DNA of 32,741 bases from Allomuricauda sp. (GTDB taxonomy: Bacteria; Bacteroidota; Bacteroidia; Flavobacteriales; Flavobacteriaceae): contig JASBTS010000186.1 of assembly GCA_030148305.1 (NCBI GenBank), positions 1-32,741 on the forward strand, given 5' to 3'. A program made the position numbers and the translations under genes. Each line of letters starts with the position of its first letter. Within the stretch, counting starts at the first letter, position 1. The notes under the pieces are model-generated. The model saw nothing but the letters and a program-made list of their open reading frames with translations, made no database searches and had not been told where the DNA came from. This document shows positions 8,114 through 16,852 of the stretch, piece after piece.

Positions 8114-9214
8114 ATGTCTGAACTTAAAAATCGGTATCTATCCCTCGATGTTTTTCGCGGGTTGGATGTTGCCCTGATGATTGTGGTCAATTCCCCTGGA
8201 AATGGCTCTACCACATTTGCTCCCTTAAATCATGCCAGCTGGAATGGCTTTACCCTGACCGACCTCGTATTTCCTACCTTTCTTTTTGTGGTGGGAAATT
8301 CCATGAGCTTTAGTATGAAAAAATACGAGAGCATGGGAAGCGGTGCCGTATTTAAAAAGGTATTCAAACGGACTGCCATCATTTTCTTGTTGGGATTTTT
8401 GATGTATTGGTTCCCTTTCTTTGATGACGGACATTTAAAACCATTTGCCGAGACCCGTATTTTTGGTGTGTTGCAGCGTATTGCCCTGTGCTATATGTTC
8501 GCTTCGATCATACTCCATTTTGTAAAGTCGAAGACCGCCATTTGGCTCAGCCTTATTTTTTTGGTGGCCTATCACCTCATTCTGATCGGTTTTGGGGATT
8601 TGACCCTAACCGGGAATGCAGTTTTAAAATTGGACGAGTGGCTCATCGGCCCTAACCATATGTACCATGGCGAAGGAATCGCTTTTGATCCCGAAGGACT
8701 CTTGAGTACTTTGCCGGCGATTGTGAATGTGATCATTGGTTTCCTTGCCGGGAAATTCATCCAAAAGAACGGCCAGAACTTTGAGACTATTTCCAAATTG
8801 ATGATGGTTGGTTTTGCGCTGGTCTTTGCCGGTTTGGCCTGGGATCTTTTACTGCCGATCAACAAAAAATTATGGACCAGTTCCTTTGTGTTGCTCACCT
8901 GCGGAATCGACCTGGTTGCCATTGCCACCTTGATCTATTTCCTCGACATGAAAAAAACGAAGGGTTGGAGTTACTTTTTTGAAGTGTTCGGCAAAAACAC
9001 CCTTTTCATTTATCTGTTATCGGAATTGTTCGTGATCAGCTTATTTTCCATTGACATAAATGGTTCCTCCCTGTACCGATGGATCGCTGACAATGTCTTT
9101 ATATCGTGGTCTGGAGGATATATGGGTTCCCTATTGTTTGCACTTTGGATCATGCTAACCTGTTGGGTAGTGGGGTATTTTATGGACAAAAAGGGGGTTT
9201 ACGTGAAAGTGTAA
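8114..9214 (+). CDS. HGSNAT/DUF5009-like polytopic acyltransferase-family protein
   Basis: 366 residues from the ATG at 8114 (MSELKNRYLSLDVFRGLDVA). A TTG at 8087 would add nine residues that do not look like the family start, so 8114 is preferred. The SLDVFRGLDVALMIVVNSPG opening and about ten hydrophobic helices match the bacterial relatives of heparan-alpha-glucosaminide N-acetyltransferase (DUF5009/COG4299). In that family the RGLD region and an NxPG segment are conserved and the protein moves acetyl groups across the membrane to sugars; the substrate here is unknown. It is a single plus-strand gene, divergent from odhA and convergent (5-base gap) with the next minus-strand gene. A Bacteroidota-specific role in glycan turnover is plausible but unproven. 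Confidence 0.82.
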   Translation: MSELKNRYLSLDVFRGLDVALMIVVNSPGNGSTTFAPLNHASWNGFTLTDLVFPTFLFVVGNSMSFSMKKYESMGSGAVFKKVFKRTAIIFLLGFLMYWFPFFDDGHLKPFAETRIFGVLQRIALCYMFASIILHFVKSKTAIWLSLIFLVAYHLILIGFGDLTLTGNAVLKLDEWLIGPNHMYHGEGIAFDPEGLLSTLPAIVNVIIGFLAGKFIQKNGQNFETISKLMMVGFALVFAGLAWDLLLPINKKLWTSSFVLLTCGIDLVAIATLIYFLDMKKTKGWSYFFEVFGKNTLFIYLLSELFVISLFSIDINGSSLYRWIADNVFISWSGGYMGSLLFALWIMLTCWVVGYFMDKKGVYVKV

Positions 9215-9219
9215 AAGGC

Positions 9220-9576
9220 TCAACCACTGTATTTGGCCTTGTACCAAACTTTTTGCCACTCCCTTTTCAACAATAGAAAAGCAACTTCGCCTGCAACATC
9301 CACTGCATCGGAAGGGGCAATCTTCTTTACTTCGTTTTCCGAAATATCGACCACATATAATAGGTTGAGATATTCGGAGAACTTTTCCACGATCAGAAAA
9401 TAGATTTTTTCATGGAGAAGGCTCTTCAATTCGGCGGGTTTCACATCCATTGTTATTTGGATGGGCACATTGGCAAGGTCAAAATCCTTTTTGAGCTGGA
9501 GCAATAATTTTTTGTACAATTGTTCCCGCTGGACCGCCTCGAGCAACTCCAAACTTGTATTGTAATTGGATAGCAT
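9220..9576 (-). CDS. Conserved hypothetical protein, 118 residues
   Basis: Not recognised. It is soluble, with no signal peptide or membrane helix, and mixed alpha/beta in appearance: an amphipathic N-terminal helix (SLELLEAVQREQLYKKLLLQ), a central strand-like PIQITMDV, and a helical C-terminus ending REWQKVWYKAKYSG. No cysteine or metal motif is present. The start lies 33 bases downstream of the amidohydrolase stop on the same strand, so co-transcription is likely, and its end is 5 bases from the end of the convergent acyltransferase gene. The clean open frame, start context and operon position support a real gene; the function is unknown. Confidence 0.7.
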   Translation of the reverse strand: MLSNYNTSLELLEAVQREQLYKKLLLQLKKDFDLANVPIQITMDVKPAELKSLLHEKIYFLIVEKFSEYLNLLYVVDISENEVKKIAPSDAVDVAGEVAFLLLKREWQKVWYKAKYSG

Positions 9577-9609
9577 GCCTTATTTACGTCCAAAAGGGAC
9601 GAATGGGAT

Positions 9610-10887
9610 TTATTGTCCCTTGAAAATTTGGCCTTCCTTCATTACGAATGAAACATTTTTCAAGGTATTTACATCCTCTTTCGGATTACCATCAACAGCG
9701 ATGATATCTGCCAAATACCCTTCCTTCAACTGTCCCAGGTTGTCCCCCATCCCCAATAAAGTGGCATTGGTGACAGTAGCAGATTTAATGGCTTCCATGA
9801 CGGGCATTCCAGCTTCCACCATATACACGAACTCTCTTGCATTTTCACCATGTGGGTAAACCCCTGCATCGGTACCAAAAGCGATTGGCACTCCCTTTTT
9901 GTAAGCCTTGGCAAACATGGCTTGGATCTGCGGACCAATTTCCCTAGCTTTTTTAGCCACTACTTCAGGATAATACCCTGGCTTGTTTCCATTCTCGGCT
10001 GCTTCTTTTCCAGCGGTAATGGTCGGAACCAAGTACGTATGGTGCTCCACCATCATATCCATGGTCTCCTCACTCATCAAAGTACCATGTTCAATGGTGT
10101 TGATCCCACCCAAAATGGCCCTTTTGATTCCTTCATCACCATGGGCATGGGCAGCGGTCAAGAAATTATAATCTTTGGCCGTTTCGGTTATTCCTTTTAT
10201 TTCCTCCAAGGTAAACTGTGGATTCTGCCCGCTTTTTGCCACACTCAAAACACCACCGGTTGCGGTAATCTTGATAACATCAGCTCCATCTTTATAGCGT
10301 TGCCTTACTGCTTTTCTTGCATCATCAACCGAATTGACCACACCTTCTTTTGGACCAGGGTCTTCCATCAATTCCTTTTTCATTCCGTTGGTAGGGTCGG
10401 CATGTCCACCAGTAGTACCGATGGCTTTACCGGCCGTAAAAATCCTTGGCCCTACAATGGCACCTTTGTTGATGGCGTTCCTAAGGGAAATATTCACTCC
10501 GCTTCCACCAAGGTCACGAACGGTGGTAAACCCTGCCATCAATGTTTTTTTTGCATAAATAGTTGAATTGAAGGCCACATCGGCTTCATTCAAGGTAAAT
10601 TTTTGGATATAAGCCCCAGGATTGGATTCGGACTCAATATGAACGTGCATATCGATAAAACCGGGCAGTACGGTTTTGTTTTTAAGGTCGACCACCATAT
10701 CTTTTGAACCTCCCGATTTGTATCCATTTTCAATAGCTTTTATGGAATTACCAAATATCACAATCGTTTTCTCCGTCAATATTTTTCCGGTCTGCACATC
10801 AACGATTTTACCACATTGCAAATAGGTTTCTTGTGCAAATAATACGGTTGTAAAAAGGGTAACGGAAAGGGCAATGAGTTTTTTCAC
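9610..10887 (-). CDS. Exported metal-dependent amidohydrolase (imidazolonepropionase/prolidase-like)
   Basis: 425 residues with a Sec signal peptide (residues 1-18, cleavage near LFA-QE), so it is predicted periplasmic. Metal ligands of the amidohydrolase superfamily are visible: H81 and H83 in GFIDMHVHIES, a candidate carboxylated Lys in DVIKITATGG, His in AAHAHGDEGIKRA, the TIEHGTLM motif and the catalytic Asp in FGTDAGVYPHG. This layout matches the Xaa-Pro dipeptidase/imidazolonepropionase-like group that is abundant in Flavobacteriia and thought to cleave dipeptides ending in proline or arginine. The substrate cannot be read from sequence. The hypothetical gene at 9220 follows in the same direction. 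The galE terminator lies just upstream, so this gene should have its own promoter. Confidence 0.87.
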   Translation of the reverse strand: MKKLIALSVTLFTTVLFAQETYLQCGKIVDVQTGKILTEKTIVIFGNSIKAIENGYKSGGSKDMVVDLKNKTVLPGFIDMHVHIESESNPGAYIQKFTLNEADVAFNSTIYAKKTLMAGFTTVRDLGGSGVNISLRNAINKGAIVGPRIFTAGKAIGTTGGHADPTNGMKKELMEDPGPKEGVVNSVDDARKAVRQRYKDGADVIKITATGGVLSVAKSGQNPQFTLEEIKGITETAKDYNFLTAAHAHGDEGIKRAILGGINTIEHGTLMSEETMDMMVEHHTYLVPTITAGKEAAENGNKPGYYPEVVAKKAREIGPQIQAMFAKAYKKGVPIAFGTDAGVYPHGENAREFVYMVEAGMPVMEAIKSATVTNATLLGMGDNLGQLKEGYLADIIAVDGNPKEDVNTLKNVSFVMKEGQIFKGQ

Positions 10888-10967
10888 GGTCGGGGGTTAT
10901 TTAAGTTTTCCCGAATGTACGCATTGCCTTCATAATTTTCATAAAATAATTGGGCGAACGACATAAA

Positions 10968-10991
10968 AAAGCCCGTCTACAGACGGGCTTT
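10968..10991 (-). terminator. Rho-independent terminator of the DegT-galE unit
   Basis: AAAGCCCGTC (10968-10977) and GACGGGCTTT (10982-10991) pair perfectly around the four-base loop TACA. On the minus strand the stem is followed by a run of six T (10970-10965). It starts 22 bases after the galE stop, so it ends the minus-strand transcript arriving from 13.2 kb. Confidence 0.85.
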
Positions 10992-11012
10992 CTTTTGTTT
11001 AAGTTATTTGTT

Positions 11013-12026
11013 TCAGCTTCTGATTTTCTTTTCCCAGTCCCAGGCAGTTTTCATGGCTTCATCCAAAGTGGCTTTAGCTTTCCAACCCAAAACTTGGTTG
11101 GCTTTAGTGGTATCGGCATATGCCTGAATCACATCTCCTGGTCTTCTGTCCACAACCTTGTAATTGAGTTTTTGTCCAGATACTTTTTCAAAACTTTGGA
11201 TTACTTCCAAAACAGAGCTTCCTTTACCCGTTCCCAAGTTGAACACTTCGTAGTTGGATGTATTTTTGCCATCCAACAAACGCTGCAATGCCTTCACATG
11301 GGCCTTGGCCAGATCTACCACATAAATGTAATCGCGGATACAGGTACCATCTTCCGTTGGGTAATCATCCCCAAACACCGAAAGTTGTTCCCTTAAACCT
11401 ATGCCGGTTTGGGTAATGAACGGAATCAGATTTTGAGGTATTCCAAGTGGCAATTCACCAATGTTAATAGATGGATGTGCGCCGAATGGGTTAAAATATC
11501 GGAGCGCTATTGCCTTTAAATCAGGGTTTACCCTACAGGTATCCCGAATAATCTCTTCACCTATCTGTTTGGTGTTGCCATAAGGAGATTCCGCAGGTTT
11601 AACGGGTGCATCTTCGGTAATGGGCATCTTATCAGCCTGTCCGTAAACCGTGCATGAAGAACTGAAGATAAAATTGCCCCCACCTTTTTTCTCCAATTCC
11701 TGAAGAATGTAGACCAAGACCCCCAAGTTGTTCTCATAATACAAAAGCGGCTTTTCCACACTTTCACCCACAGCTTTGGAGGCCGCAAAATGTATAACCC
11801 CTCCAATGTCATATTTTCCGAAAAATTCCTGGACCTTTAATTTATCCCGAAGGTCGAATTTTTCAAAAATGGGCTTTTTCCCGGTGATGGCCTCTATACC
11901 GTCCAAAACATCGATGGATGCGTTGGAAAGGTTGTCCACTACGATAACCTCAAAACCTTCGTTCTGTAATTCTACAACAGTATGTGAACCTATGAACCCT
12001 AGGCCACCCGTAACAAGTATTTTCAT
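11013..12026 (-). CDS. galE: UDP-glucose 4-epimerase
   Basis: 337 residues, the standard GalE length. It interconverts UDP-glucose and UDP-galactose using bound NAD. The dinucleotide-binding motif is GGLGFIGS (7-14), the catalytic Ser/Thr region is SSSCTVYG (122-129) and the catalytic pair is Y149 and K153 in YGNTK. The C-terminal GTGKGSSVLEV and RPGDV segments are typical. The start lies 1 base beyond the stop of the aminotransferase gene, so translation may be coupled. With that gene and the nearby Kdo transferase it suggests surface-polysaccharide or lipopolysaccharide sugar supply. The hairpin at 10968-10991 ends the unit. Confidence 0.95.
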   Translation of the reverse strand: MKILVTGGLGFIGSHTVVELQNEGFEVIVVDNLSNASIDVLDGIEAITGKKPIFEKFDLRDKLKVQEFFGKYDIGGVIHFAASKAVGESVEKPLLYYENNLGVLVYILQELEKKGGGNFIFSSSCTVYGQADKMPITEDAPVKPAESPYGNTKQIGEEIIRDTCRVNPDLKAIALRYFNPFGAHPSINIGELPLGIPQNLIPFITQTGIGLREQLSVFGDDYPTEDGTCIRDYIYVVDLAKAHVKALQRLLDGKNTSNYEVFNLGTGKGSSVLEVIQSFEKVSGQKLNYKVVDRRPGDVIQAYADTTKANQVLGWKAKATLDEAMKTAWDWEKKIRS

Positions 12027-12027
12027 T

Positions 12028-13182
12028 TTATTGGTTTACAAAGTCGATGACCAATTTGGTGATGAAGGCAATCTGCTCATCATCCAACTCGGTATGCATG
12101 GGTAAAGATATCACTTCCTTGACCAATTGGTTGGTCACAGGGAAATCCGCTTCATTATACCTACTATCCGCATAGGCTTTTTGCTTGTGAAGGGGAACAG
12201 GATAGTACACCCCACATGGAACACCATTTTCATTTAAATGTTTTATCAGGGCATCCCTTTTACCGTTCAAAATCTTTAAGGTATATTGATGGAAAACATG
12301 GCAATCGCAGGTGCTAGGCTGAATACCACAGGCGCATGAAATCTTGGGCGTCACTATATGTTCTTGCCCCTGGAAAGCCTTTGTGTATTTTGCCGCGGAT
12401 TGCCAACGTTGTTTATTGTACCCATCCAACTTGGGCAGTTTGGCCTTAAGCACTGCTGCCTGAATGGAATCCAATCGGGAGTTTACCCCAACTACATCAT
12501 GATAATACCGTTCATACATGCCGTGGTTCACAATACCACGAATGGCATGGGCCAAGTCATCATCATTGGTAAAAATGGCACCCCCATCTCCGTAACAACC
12601 TAAATTTTTGGAGGGGAAGAATGAAGTTGATGCGACATGACCAATGGTTCCCGCTTTTTGCTTTTCACCATTTTTGGAGGTGTACGTTGCCCCAATGGCC
12701 TGTGCATTGTCCTCGATAACATATAGATTATGCTTTTTGGCCAAGTCCATAATGGCATCCATATTGGCGCATTGCCCGAACAAGTGTACGGGAACAATGG
12801 CCTTGGTCTTCGGGGTGATGGCCCTTTCAATGGCCGCCACATCAATATTGAAGGTATCGGGCTCCACATCCACCAAAACAGGGGTCAGGTTCAGCAAGGC
12901 AATTACCTCAACCGTAGCGGCAAAGGTGAAATCGGCAGTGATGACCTCATCACCGGGCTCCAAACCCAGACCCATCATACAGATCTGAAGGGCATCCGTG
13001 CCATTGGCACAGGGAATCACATGTTTCACCCCCAAATAATCTTGGAGTTCCTTTTGGAATGCGTGTACATAGGGACCGTTGATAAATGCCGAGGTTTCCA
13101 TTATCTCCGCTAGGGAGTCGTTCACCTCTTTTTTTATGCCTTCGTATTGACCATTCAGGTCAACCATCTGTATTTTTTTCAT
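12028..13182 (-). CDS. DegT/DnrJ/EryC1/StrS-family PLP-dependent sugar aminotransferase
   Basis: 384 residues. The family transfers amino groups from glutamate to nucleotide keto-sugars, making amino sugars for O-antigen or capsule. K192 in FFPSKNLGCYGDGG is the PLP Schiff-base lysine, and D158 in VIEDNAQAIGA and the ANGTDALQ segment (59-66) also contact PLP. A cysteine cluster C-x-C-x6-C-x-C (283, 285, 292, 294) sits just before the VFHQYTLKI strand. It is unusual for the fold in general; I recall similar clusters in flavobacterial homologues. It is followed 1 base later by galE. A TAATTTTG sequence (13207-13200) 18 bases upstream of the start could be its -7 box, without a clear -33 element. 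The exact sugar substrate is unknown. Confidence 0.88.
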   Translation of the reverse strand: MKKIQMVDLNGQYEGIKKEVNDSLAEIMETSAFINGPYVHAFQKELQDYLGVKHVIPCANGTDALQICMMGLGLEPGDEVITADFTFAATVEVIALLNLTPVLVDVEPDTFNIDVAAIERAITPKTKAIVPVHLFGQCANMDAIMDLAKKHNLYVIEDNAQAIGATYTSKNGEKQKAGTIGHVASTSFFPSKNLGCYGDGGAIFTNDDDLAHAIRGIVNHGMYERYYHDVVGVNSRLDSIQAAVLKAKLPKLDGYNKQRWQSAAKYTKAFQGQEHIVTPKISCACGIQPSTCDCHVFHQYTLKILNGKRDALIKHLNENGVPCGVYYPVPLHKQKAYADSRYNEADFPVTNQLVKEVISLPMHTELDDEQIAFITKLVIDFVNQ

Positions 13183-13261
13183 CGGATTTGATTATGCGGC
13201 AAAATTAAGAAATTAAGATACCATAATGCCCTCTTGTGGAAAGAATGTATTTTAGCAAAAA

Positions 13262-14506
13262 ATGATGCCCTTGCGTTTTTTGTACAACATTTTGGTCAAT
13301 CTTGCCTGGACCGGGCTTCATATGCTTGCATTCTTCCAACCCAAGATAAAATTGTTTGTCTCTGGAAGAAAGAAGACATTTTCACTTCTTCAGGAAAAAC
13401 TTTCCCTAAACACCAAGACCATTTGGATGCACGTGGCCTCATTGGGCGAATTTGAACAGGGCCTTCCCATTCTGGAACGCCTTCGTTCCCAATACCCAAA
13501 TCATCAAATTGTCCTTACCTTTTTCTCCCCTTCCGGTTATGAGGTGAAAAAGAATACCCCAGCTGCGGATGTGGTGGCCTATCTGCCCATGGATACCCTT
13601 TCCAATGTAACAAGATTCCTGGACTTGATCAAACCGGAACTTGTCATTTTTGTGAAATATGAAATCTGGCCCAACTATCTGGCCCAATTGAAAAAGAGAG
13701 GCATTCCTACCTTTCTTGTCTCGGCCATATTTTCCAAAAGGCAAGTGTATTTTAAGTTTTATGGTGGGTTTATGCGAAACAGTCTAAGGACCTTTTCGCA
13801 CTTTTTTGTGCAGGACCAAAACTCCAAAGATCTGTTGCAATCCATCGGCTTTGAAAATGTAACCGTTGGAGGCGATACCCGACTGGACCGTGTTTCGGAA
13901 ATTTTGAAAGGGGACAACCGATTGGAATTCATGGAGCATTTCAAGAACGGACAATTTTGTTTAGTAGCCGGAAGCACATGGCCCGAAGATGAGGAAATAT
14001 TGATCAATTACATCAATTCGGTACAGGAAGCCATCAAATTTGTAATCGCGCCCCATGAGATCAGACCTGCCCATGTAGAAAAAATAACCAGTGCCCTTCA
14101 AAAAAAAGTGGTGCGTTATTCCGATAGGGAGGATAAAAATCTAAAAGATTTTGATGTGCTTATTATCGACACCATTGGCATCTTGACCAAAGTGTACAGC
14201 TATGCGGATGTCGCCTATGTTGGGGGCGGCTTTGCCACAGGGCTACACAACACCATGGAACCCGCCGTGTTCGGAATCCCCATCCTCATCGGTCCCCAGT
14301 ACCATGGCTTCAAGGAAGCGGAAGACTTGGTGGCCAAAGGCGGAATTGTTCCAATCTCCAATAACATAGCGTTCAATGAACTGATGCATTTACTTGTTGG
14401 TAATCCTGCAATCGCCAAAGAAAAAGGCGCCATCAATTCCAACTATATCATTTCCAATGTTGGGGCTGCCGATCGCATTCTGGATCATATTTCCGAATTT
14501 TTATAA
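13262..14506 (+). CDS. waaA: 3-deoxy-D-manno-octulosonic acid (Kdo) transferase
   Basis: 414 residues, typical of WaaA/KdtA (GT30), which adds Kdo from CMP-Kdo to lipid A precursor at the inner face of the cytoplasmic membrane. A hydrophobic N-terminal anchor (about 5-25) precedes the catalytic region WMHVASLGEFEQGLP, in which E63 is the expected catalytic base. Other family segments are FVKYEIWPNYL, a SAIFSKRQ block, VGGDTRLDRV, and the C-terminal YVGGGFATGLHNTMEPAVFGIPILIGP, which binds the nucleotide. ATG codons occur at 13262 and 13265; the first is used. It is divergent from the aminotransferase gene across a 79-base gap, and 32 bases separate it from the transporter downstream. Its presence means a Kdo-containing outer membrane. 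Confidence 0.95.
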   Translation: MMPLRFLYNILVNLAWTGLHMLAFFQPKIKLFVSGRKKTFSLLQEKLSLNTKTIWMHVASLGEFEQGLPILERLRSQYPNHQIVLTFFSPSGYEVKKNTPAADVVAYLPMDTLSNVTRFLDLIKPELVIFVKYEIWPNYLAQLKKRGIPTFLVSAIFSKRQVYFKFYGGFMRNSLRTFSHFFVQDQNSKDLLQSIGFENVTVGGDTRLDRVSEILKGDNRLEFMEHFKNGQFCLVAGSTWPEDEEILINYINSVQEAIKFVIAPHEIRPAHVEKITSALQKKVVRYSDREDKNLKDFDVLIIDTIGILTKVYSYADVAYVGGGFATGLHNTMEPAVFGIPILIGPQYHGFKEAEDLVAKGGIVPISNNIAFNELMHLLVGNPAIAKEKGAINSNYIISNVGAADRILDHISEFL

Positions 14507-14538
14507 ATTTTGGTTAGCTTTAACAAATTTCAACCAAC

Positions 14539-15930
14539 ATGGACAAACGCATTTTTAGAATTTCATTGACCGCTGCCCTTGCAGGTTTTTTGTTCGGTTT
14601 TGATACCGTGGTCATCTCCGGGGCCAACCAGCCCATCAAGGAACTTTGGAACACCAATTGGTTTTTGGGTGATTCCATTTTTACTTTTCACGGTATTTTC
14701 ATCATGTCCATGGCCCTTTGGGGTACGGTTTTGGGATCACTGTTTGGTGGAATTCCTACCGATCGCTTGGGAAGAAAAAACACCTTGTTCTGGATCGGGG
14801 TCCTCTATTTTGTATCGGCTGTAGGTTCTGCTTTGGCACCAGAGGCATACAGTTTTTCCCTATTCAGGTTTATTGGCGGTGTAGGCGTTGGTGCCTCGTC
14901 CGTTGCCGCACCGGTTTATATTTCGGAGATTTCCACTGCGGAAACAAGGGGAAGACTGACCGCCATGTATCAGTTTAATATTGTATTCGGGATATTGATC
15001 GCCTTCATCTCCAATTATCTTATCGGAATTGTTTTTGAAGAAAATGTGGCCTGGAGATGGATGCTCGGCGTGGAAGGCATACCCGCCTTGATCTACACGT
15101 TAATGGTTTTGAAAATCCCGAACAGCCCAAGATGGTTGTTGATGAAAGAACGTGCAGATCACATAGTGATGGAATCCATAACCCTTTTGGGCGTTGAGAA
15201 GGAGAGGGCCACCGTTTATCTTTCAGAAATAAAAGTGGCGCTTTACGATACCGCTGAAAAGCACAAGGAAAATCTATTTTCGGGCAAGTACAACAAACCT
15301 TTGATCTTGGCCTTTTTGATCGCTTTTTTCAATCAATTATCTGGGATCAACTTTGTTTTGTACTACGCTCCTGAAATTTTGGAGCGCGCCGGTCTTGCCT
15401 CTGGCGAATCCCTGTTCAGTTCTATTTCCATTGGGGTCATCAACCTAATTTTCACTTTTGTGGGCATTGCCCTGATCGACAAGTTAGGTCGCAAACAATT
15501 GATGTACATCGGGTCCATCGGTTACATTTTAAGCCTTTCCATGGTGGGGTGGTGTTTCTACTCTGGCGCCAGCTCTGTCTTGTTATTGATCTTTATCCTG
15601 ATTTTTATCGCATCCCATGCCATAGGGCAAGGGGCCGTAATCTGGGTATTCATTTCAGAGATTTTCCCCAACAAGGTGCGCTCTTATGGACAGGCATGGG
15701 GTACTGGGACCCATTGGGTATTTGCAGCCTTGATTACATTGATAACCCCTACTTTTCTAGATGCTGAAATTGGGGTTTTCAAAGACAATCCTTGGCCTAT
15801 TTTCATCTTCTTTGCCGTGATGATGGTACTGCAACTGTTGTGGGTCATGTTCATGATGCCAGAAACCAAAGGCATCAGCCTAGAGGAGTTGGGCAAATTG
15901 CTCAGTGGGAAGAAATCCAAATCCAATTGA
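14539..15930 (+). CDS. MFS sugar porter (sugar:H+ symporter-like)
   Basis: 463 residues with about 12 membrane helices, of the Sugar Porter family (XylE/GalP/GLUT type). Signatures are GFLFGFDTVVISGA in helix 1, DRLGRK after helix 2 (75-80), ETRGRL, the PNSPRWLL form of the usual PESPRWL, FNQLSGIN in helix 7, a second DKLGRK after helix 8 and PETKGISLEEL at the end of helix 12. The QLSGIN motif fits hexose or pentose transport by proton symport, but the sugar cannot be stated. It follows waaA by 32 bases on the same strand, which may be shared transcription or chance. No strong terminator is visible downstream. Confidence 0.92.
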   Translation: MDKRIFRISLTAALAGFLFGFDTVVISGANQPIKELWNTNWFLGDSIFTFHGIFIMSMALWGTVLGSLFGGIPTDRLGRKNTLFWIGVLYFVSAVGSALAPEAYSFSLFRFIGGVGVGASSVAAPVYISEISTAETRGRLTAMYQFNIVFGILIAFISNYLIGIVFEENVAWRWMLGVEGIPALIYTLMVLKIPNSPRWLLMKERADHIVMESITLLGVEKERATVYLSEIKVALYDTAEKHKENLFSGKYNKPLILAFLIAFFNQLSGINFVLYYAPEILERAGLASGESLFSSISIGVINLIFTFVGIALIDKLGRKQLMYIGSIGYILSLSMVGWCFYSGASSVLLLIFILIFIASHAIGQGAVIWVFISEIFPNKVRSYGQAWGTGTHWVFAALITLITPTFLDAEIGVFKDNPWPIFIFFAVMMVLQLLWVMFMMPETKGISLEELGKLLSGKKSKSN

Positions 15931-16035
15931 TTGGTTTACAGCACATGCCATAAAACCATCCTTTAATCGATTATTGGCAATAAAGCCGTGTAAAAACTGC
16001 AAATATTTGCGTACATTGATAGAAATAACACTATT

Positions 16036-16182
16036 ATGGCAAATGAAGTTTCTTTTGGGGATAAGCTTATGGTATCCTTTTTAAGGGTGATGGTCTTTGT
16101 ATTGATCATCATTTTGATAGCGATTCCCGTATGTATTCTGTTGGACTTTTTAGGGGTAATGGATGCATTGGGCTTCTCCTAG
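16036..16182 (+). CDS. Small single-helix membrane protein, 48 residues
   Basis: ATG at 16036 opens a 48-codon frame (MANEVSFGDKLMVSFLRVMV at its start) that ends in TAG at 16180-16182. A short polar N-terminus precedes a strong hydrophobic stretch (about residues 15-42, with VFVLIIILIAIPVCILLDFL), so it is a probable one-helix membrane protein. AATATTTG (16002-16009), 26 bases upstream, is close to a -7 box. Its stop overlaps the stop of the convergent lipoprotein gene: the four bases CTAG (16179-16182) supply both stop codons. Not recognised as a named family. It fills a gap otherwise left empty between the transporter and the lipoprotein. Confidence 0.5.
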   Translation: MANEVSFGDKLMVSFLRVMVFVLIIILIAIPVCILLDFLGVMDALGFS

Positions 16183-16805
16183 AAAATAACCTCTTGCTCA
16201 CCCATGGATTTAGTGATCAACTTGATATAGGAATCAATTGCTTTTTCAACATTTTGTGGTTCGGTGACATCCACTTCGCCACGCCAGATCAAATCCCTTT
16301 CCTTACCTACACAGATACAGTATAAGGAAGTTTCTGCATGGTATATGTTGAAGCTATCATAGTACTCGGGATCGTAGTAAATATCCTGGTGCTCCAAGTA
16401 ATCATTACTGAAGCGCACTAGCATTTTATCAATATTGTTGAGGTGTTCCTTAAAAGTGCTCCTATTTTCGGTACCGACCACCTTGGTGAACAAAATGGCA
16501 TCAAACCCTTTTTCCAATAATTGTTCTTCCACCTCCTCTATTTCCTTTTCAGACCTTTGGGAAGAAGTAAAATCCACATCAAATAGATCAATGCTGCGCA
16601 TGGCATCCACGCCTTGTTTTTTCAATTCGTCCACAAACTTGGTCTCGAATTCCATCCTAGCATGGTCATCCCTAAACATCCCCACCACCAAAACTTGGTA
16701 GGCATCAAAAAGGACAATATCAGGGTTCTTCCATGTGCCAACGAGCCTGGTAGAGGAACATCCCATAAGGAGTAAAAGGCCTATTATGAACGTTTTGAAT
16801 TTCAT
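16179..16805 (-). CDS. Predicted lipoprotein of unknown function
   Basis: 208 residues. A lipoprotein signal peptide is clear: MKFKTFIIGLLLLMGCSS with the lipobox ending at C16. The mature part begins with STRLVGTWKNPD and continues as mixed alpha/beta sequence with no catalytic motif I recognise. It lies 47 bases downstream of the RaiA/HPF-like gene on the same strand with no terminator hairpin between them, so it is probably in the transcript driven by the Crp/Fnr-type promoter at 17174-17216. Role unknown; the outer or inner membrane surface facing the periplasm is the likely location. The end overlaps the 48-residue membrane protein gene by 4 bases. Confidence 0.8.
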   Translation of the reverse strand: MKFKTFIIGLLLLMGCSSTRLVGTWKNPDIVLFDAYQVLVVGMFRDDHARMEFETKFVDELKKQGVDAMRSIDLFDVDFTSSQRSEKEIEEVEEQLLEKGFDAILFTKVVGTENRSTFKEHLNNIDKMLVRFSNDYLEHQDIYYDPEYYDSFNIYHAETSLYCICVGKERDLIWRGEVDVTEPQNVEKAIDSYIKLITKSMGEQEVIF

Positions 16806-16852
16806 TACTTTGGATTTAAGATGTCATACGCAGCAATAATCAATTTTCTACA

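Noticed and set aside
10258-10285. Fnr-like TTGATAACATCAGC within the amidohydrolase gene
   Set aside because: The half-sites are separated by three rather than four bases, it is inside a coding region, and no -7 box is at the 33-bp spacing.
9850-10566. 238-codon plus-strand frame inside the amidohydrolase gene
   Set aside because: It is antisense to the metal-binding core of a well-conserved enzyme; its translation is rich in Ser, Phe and Cys, with no recognisable domain.
13200-13207. TAATTTTG as a promoter of the DegT-galE unit
   Set aside because: A good -7 match 18 bases from the start, but without a TTTG -33 element or an activator box, so it was only mentioned with the gene.
15999-16010. 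Perfect 12-bp palindrome GCAAATATTTGC upstream of the 48-residue gene
   Set aside because: It overlaps a weak -7-like AATATTTG and occurs once in the intergenic sequence I read, so an operator cannot be supported.
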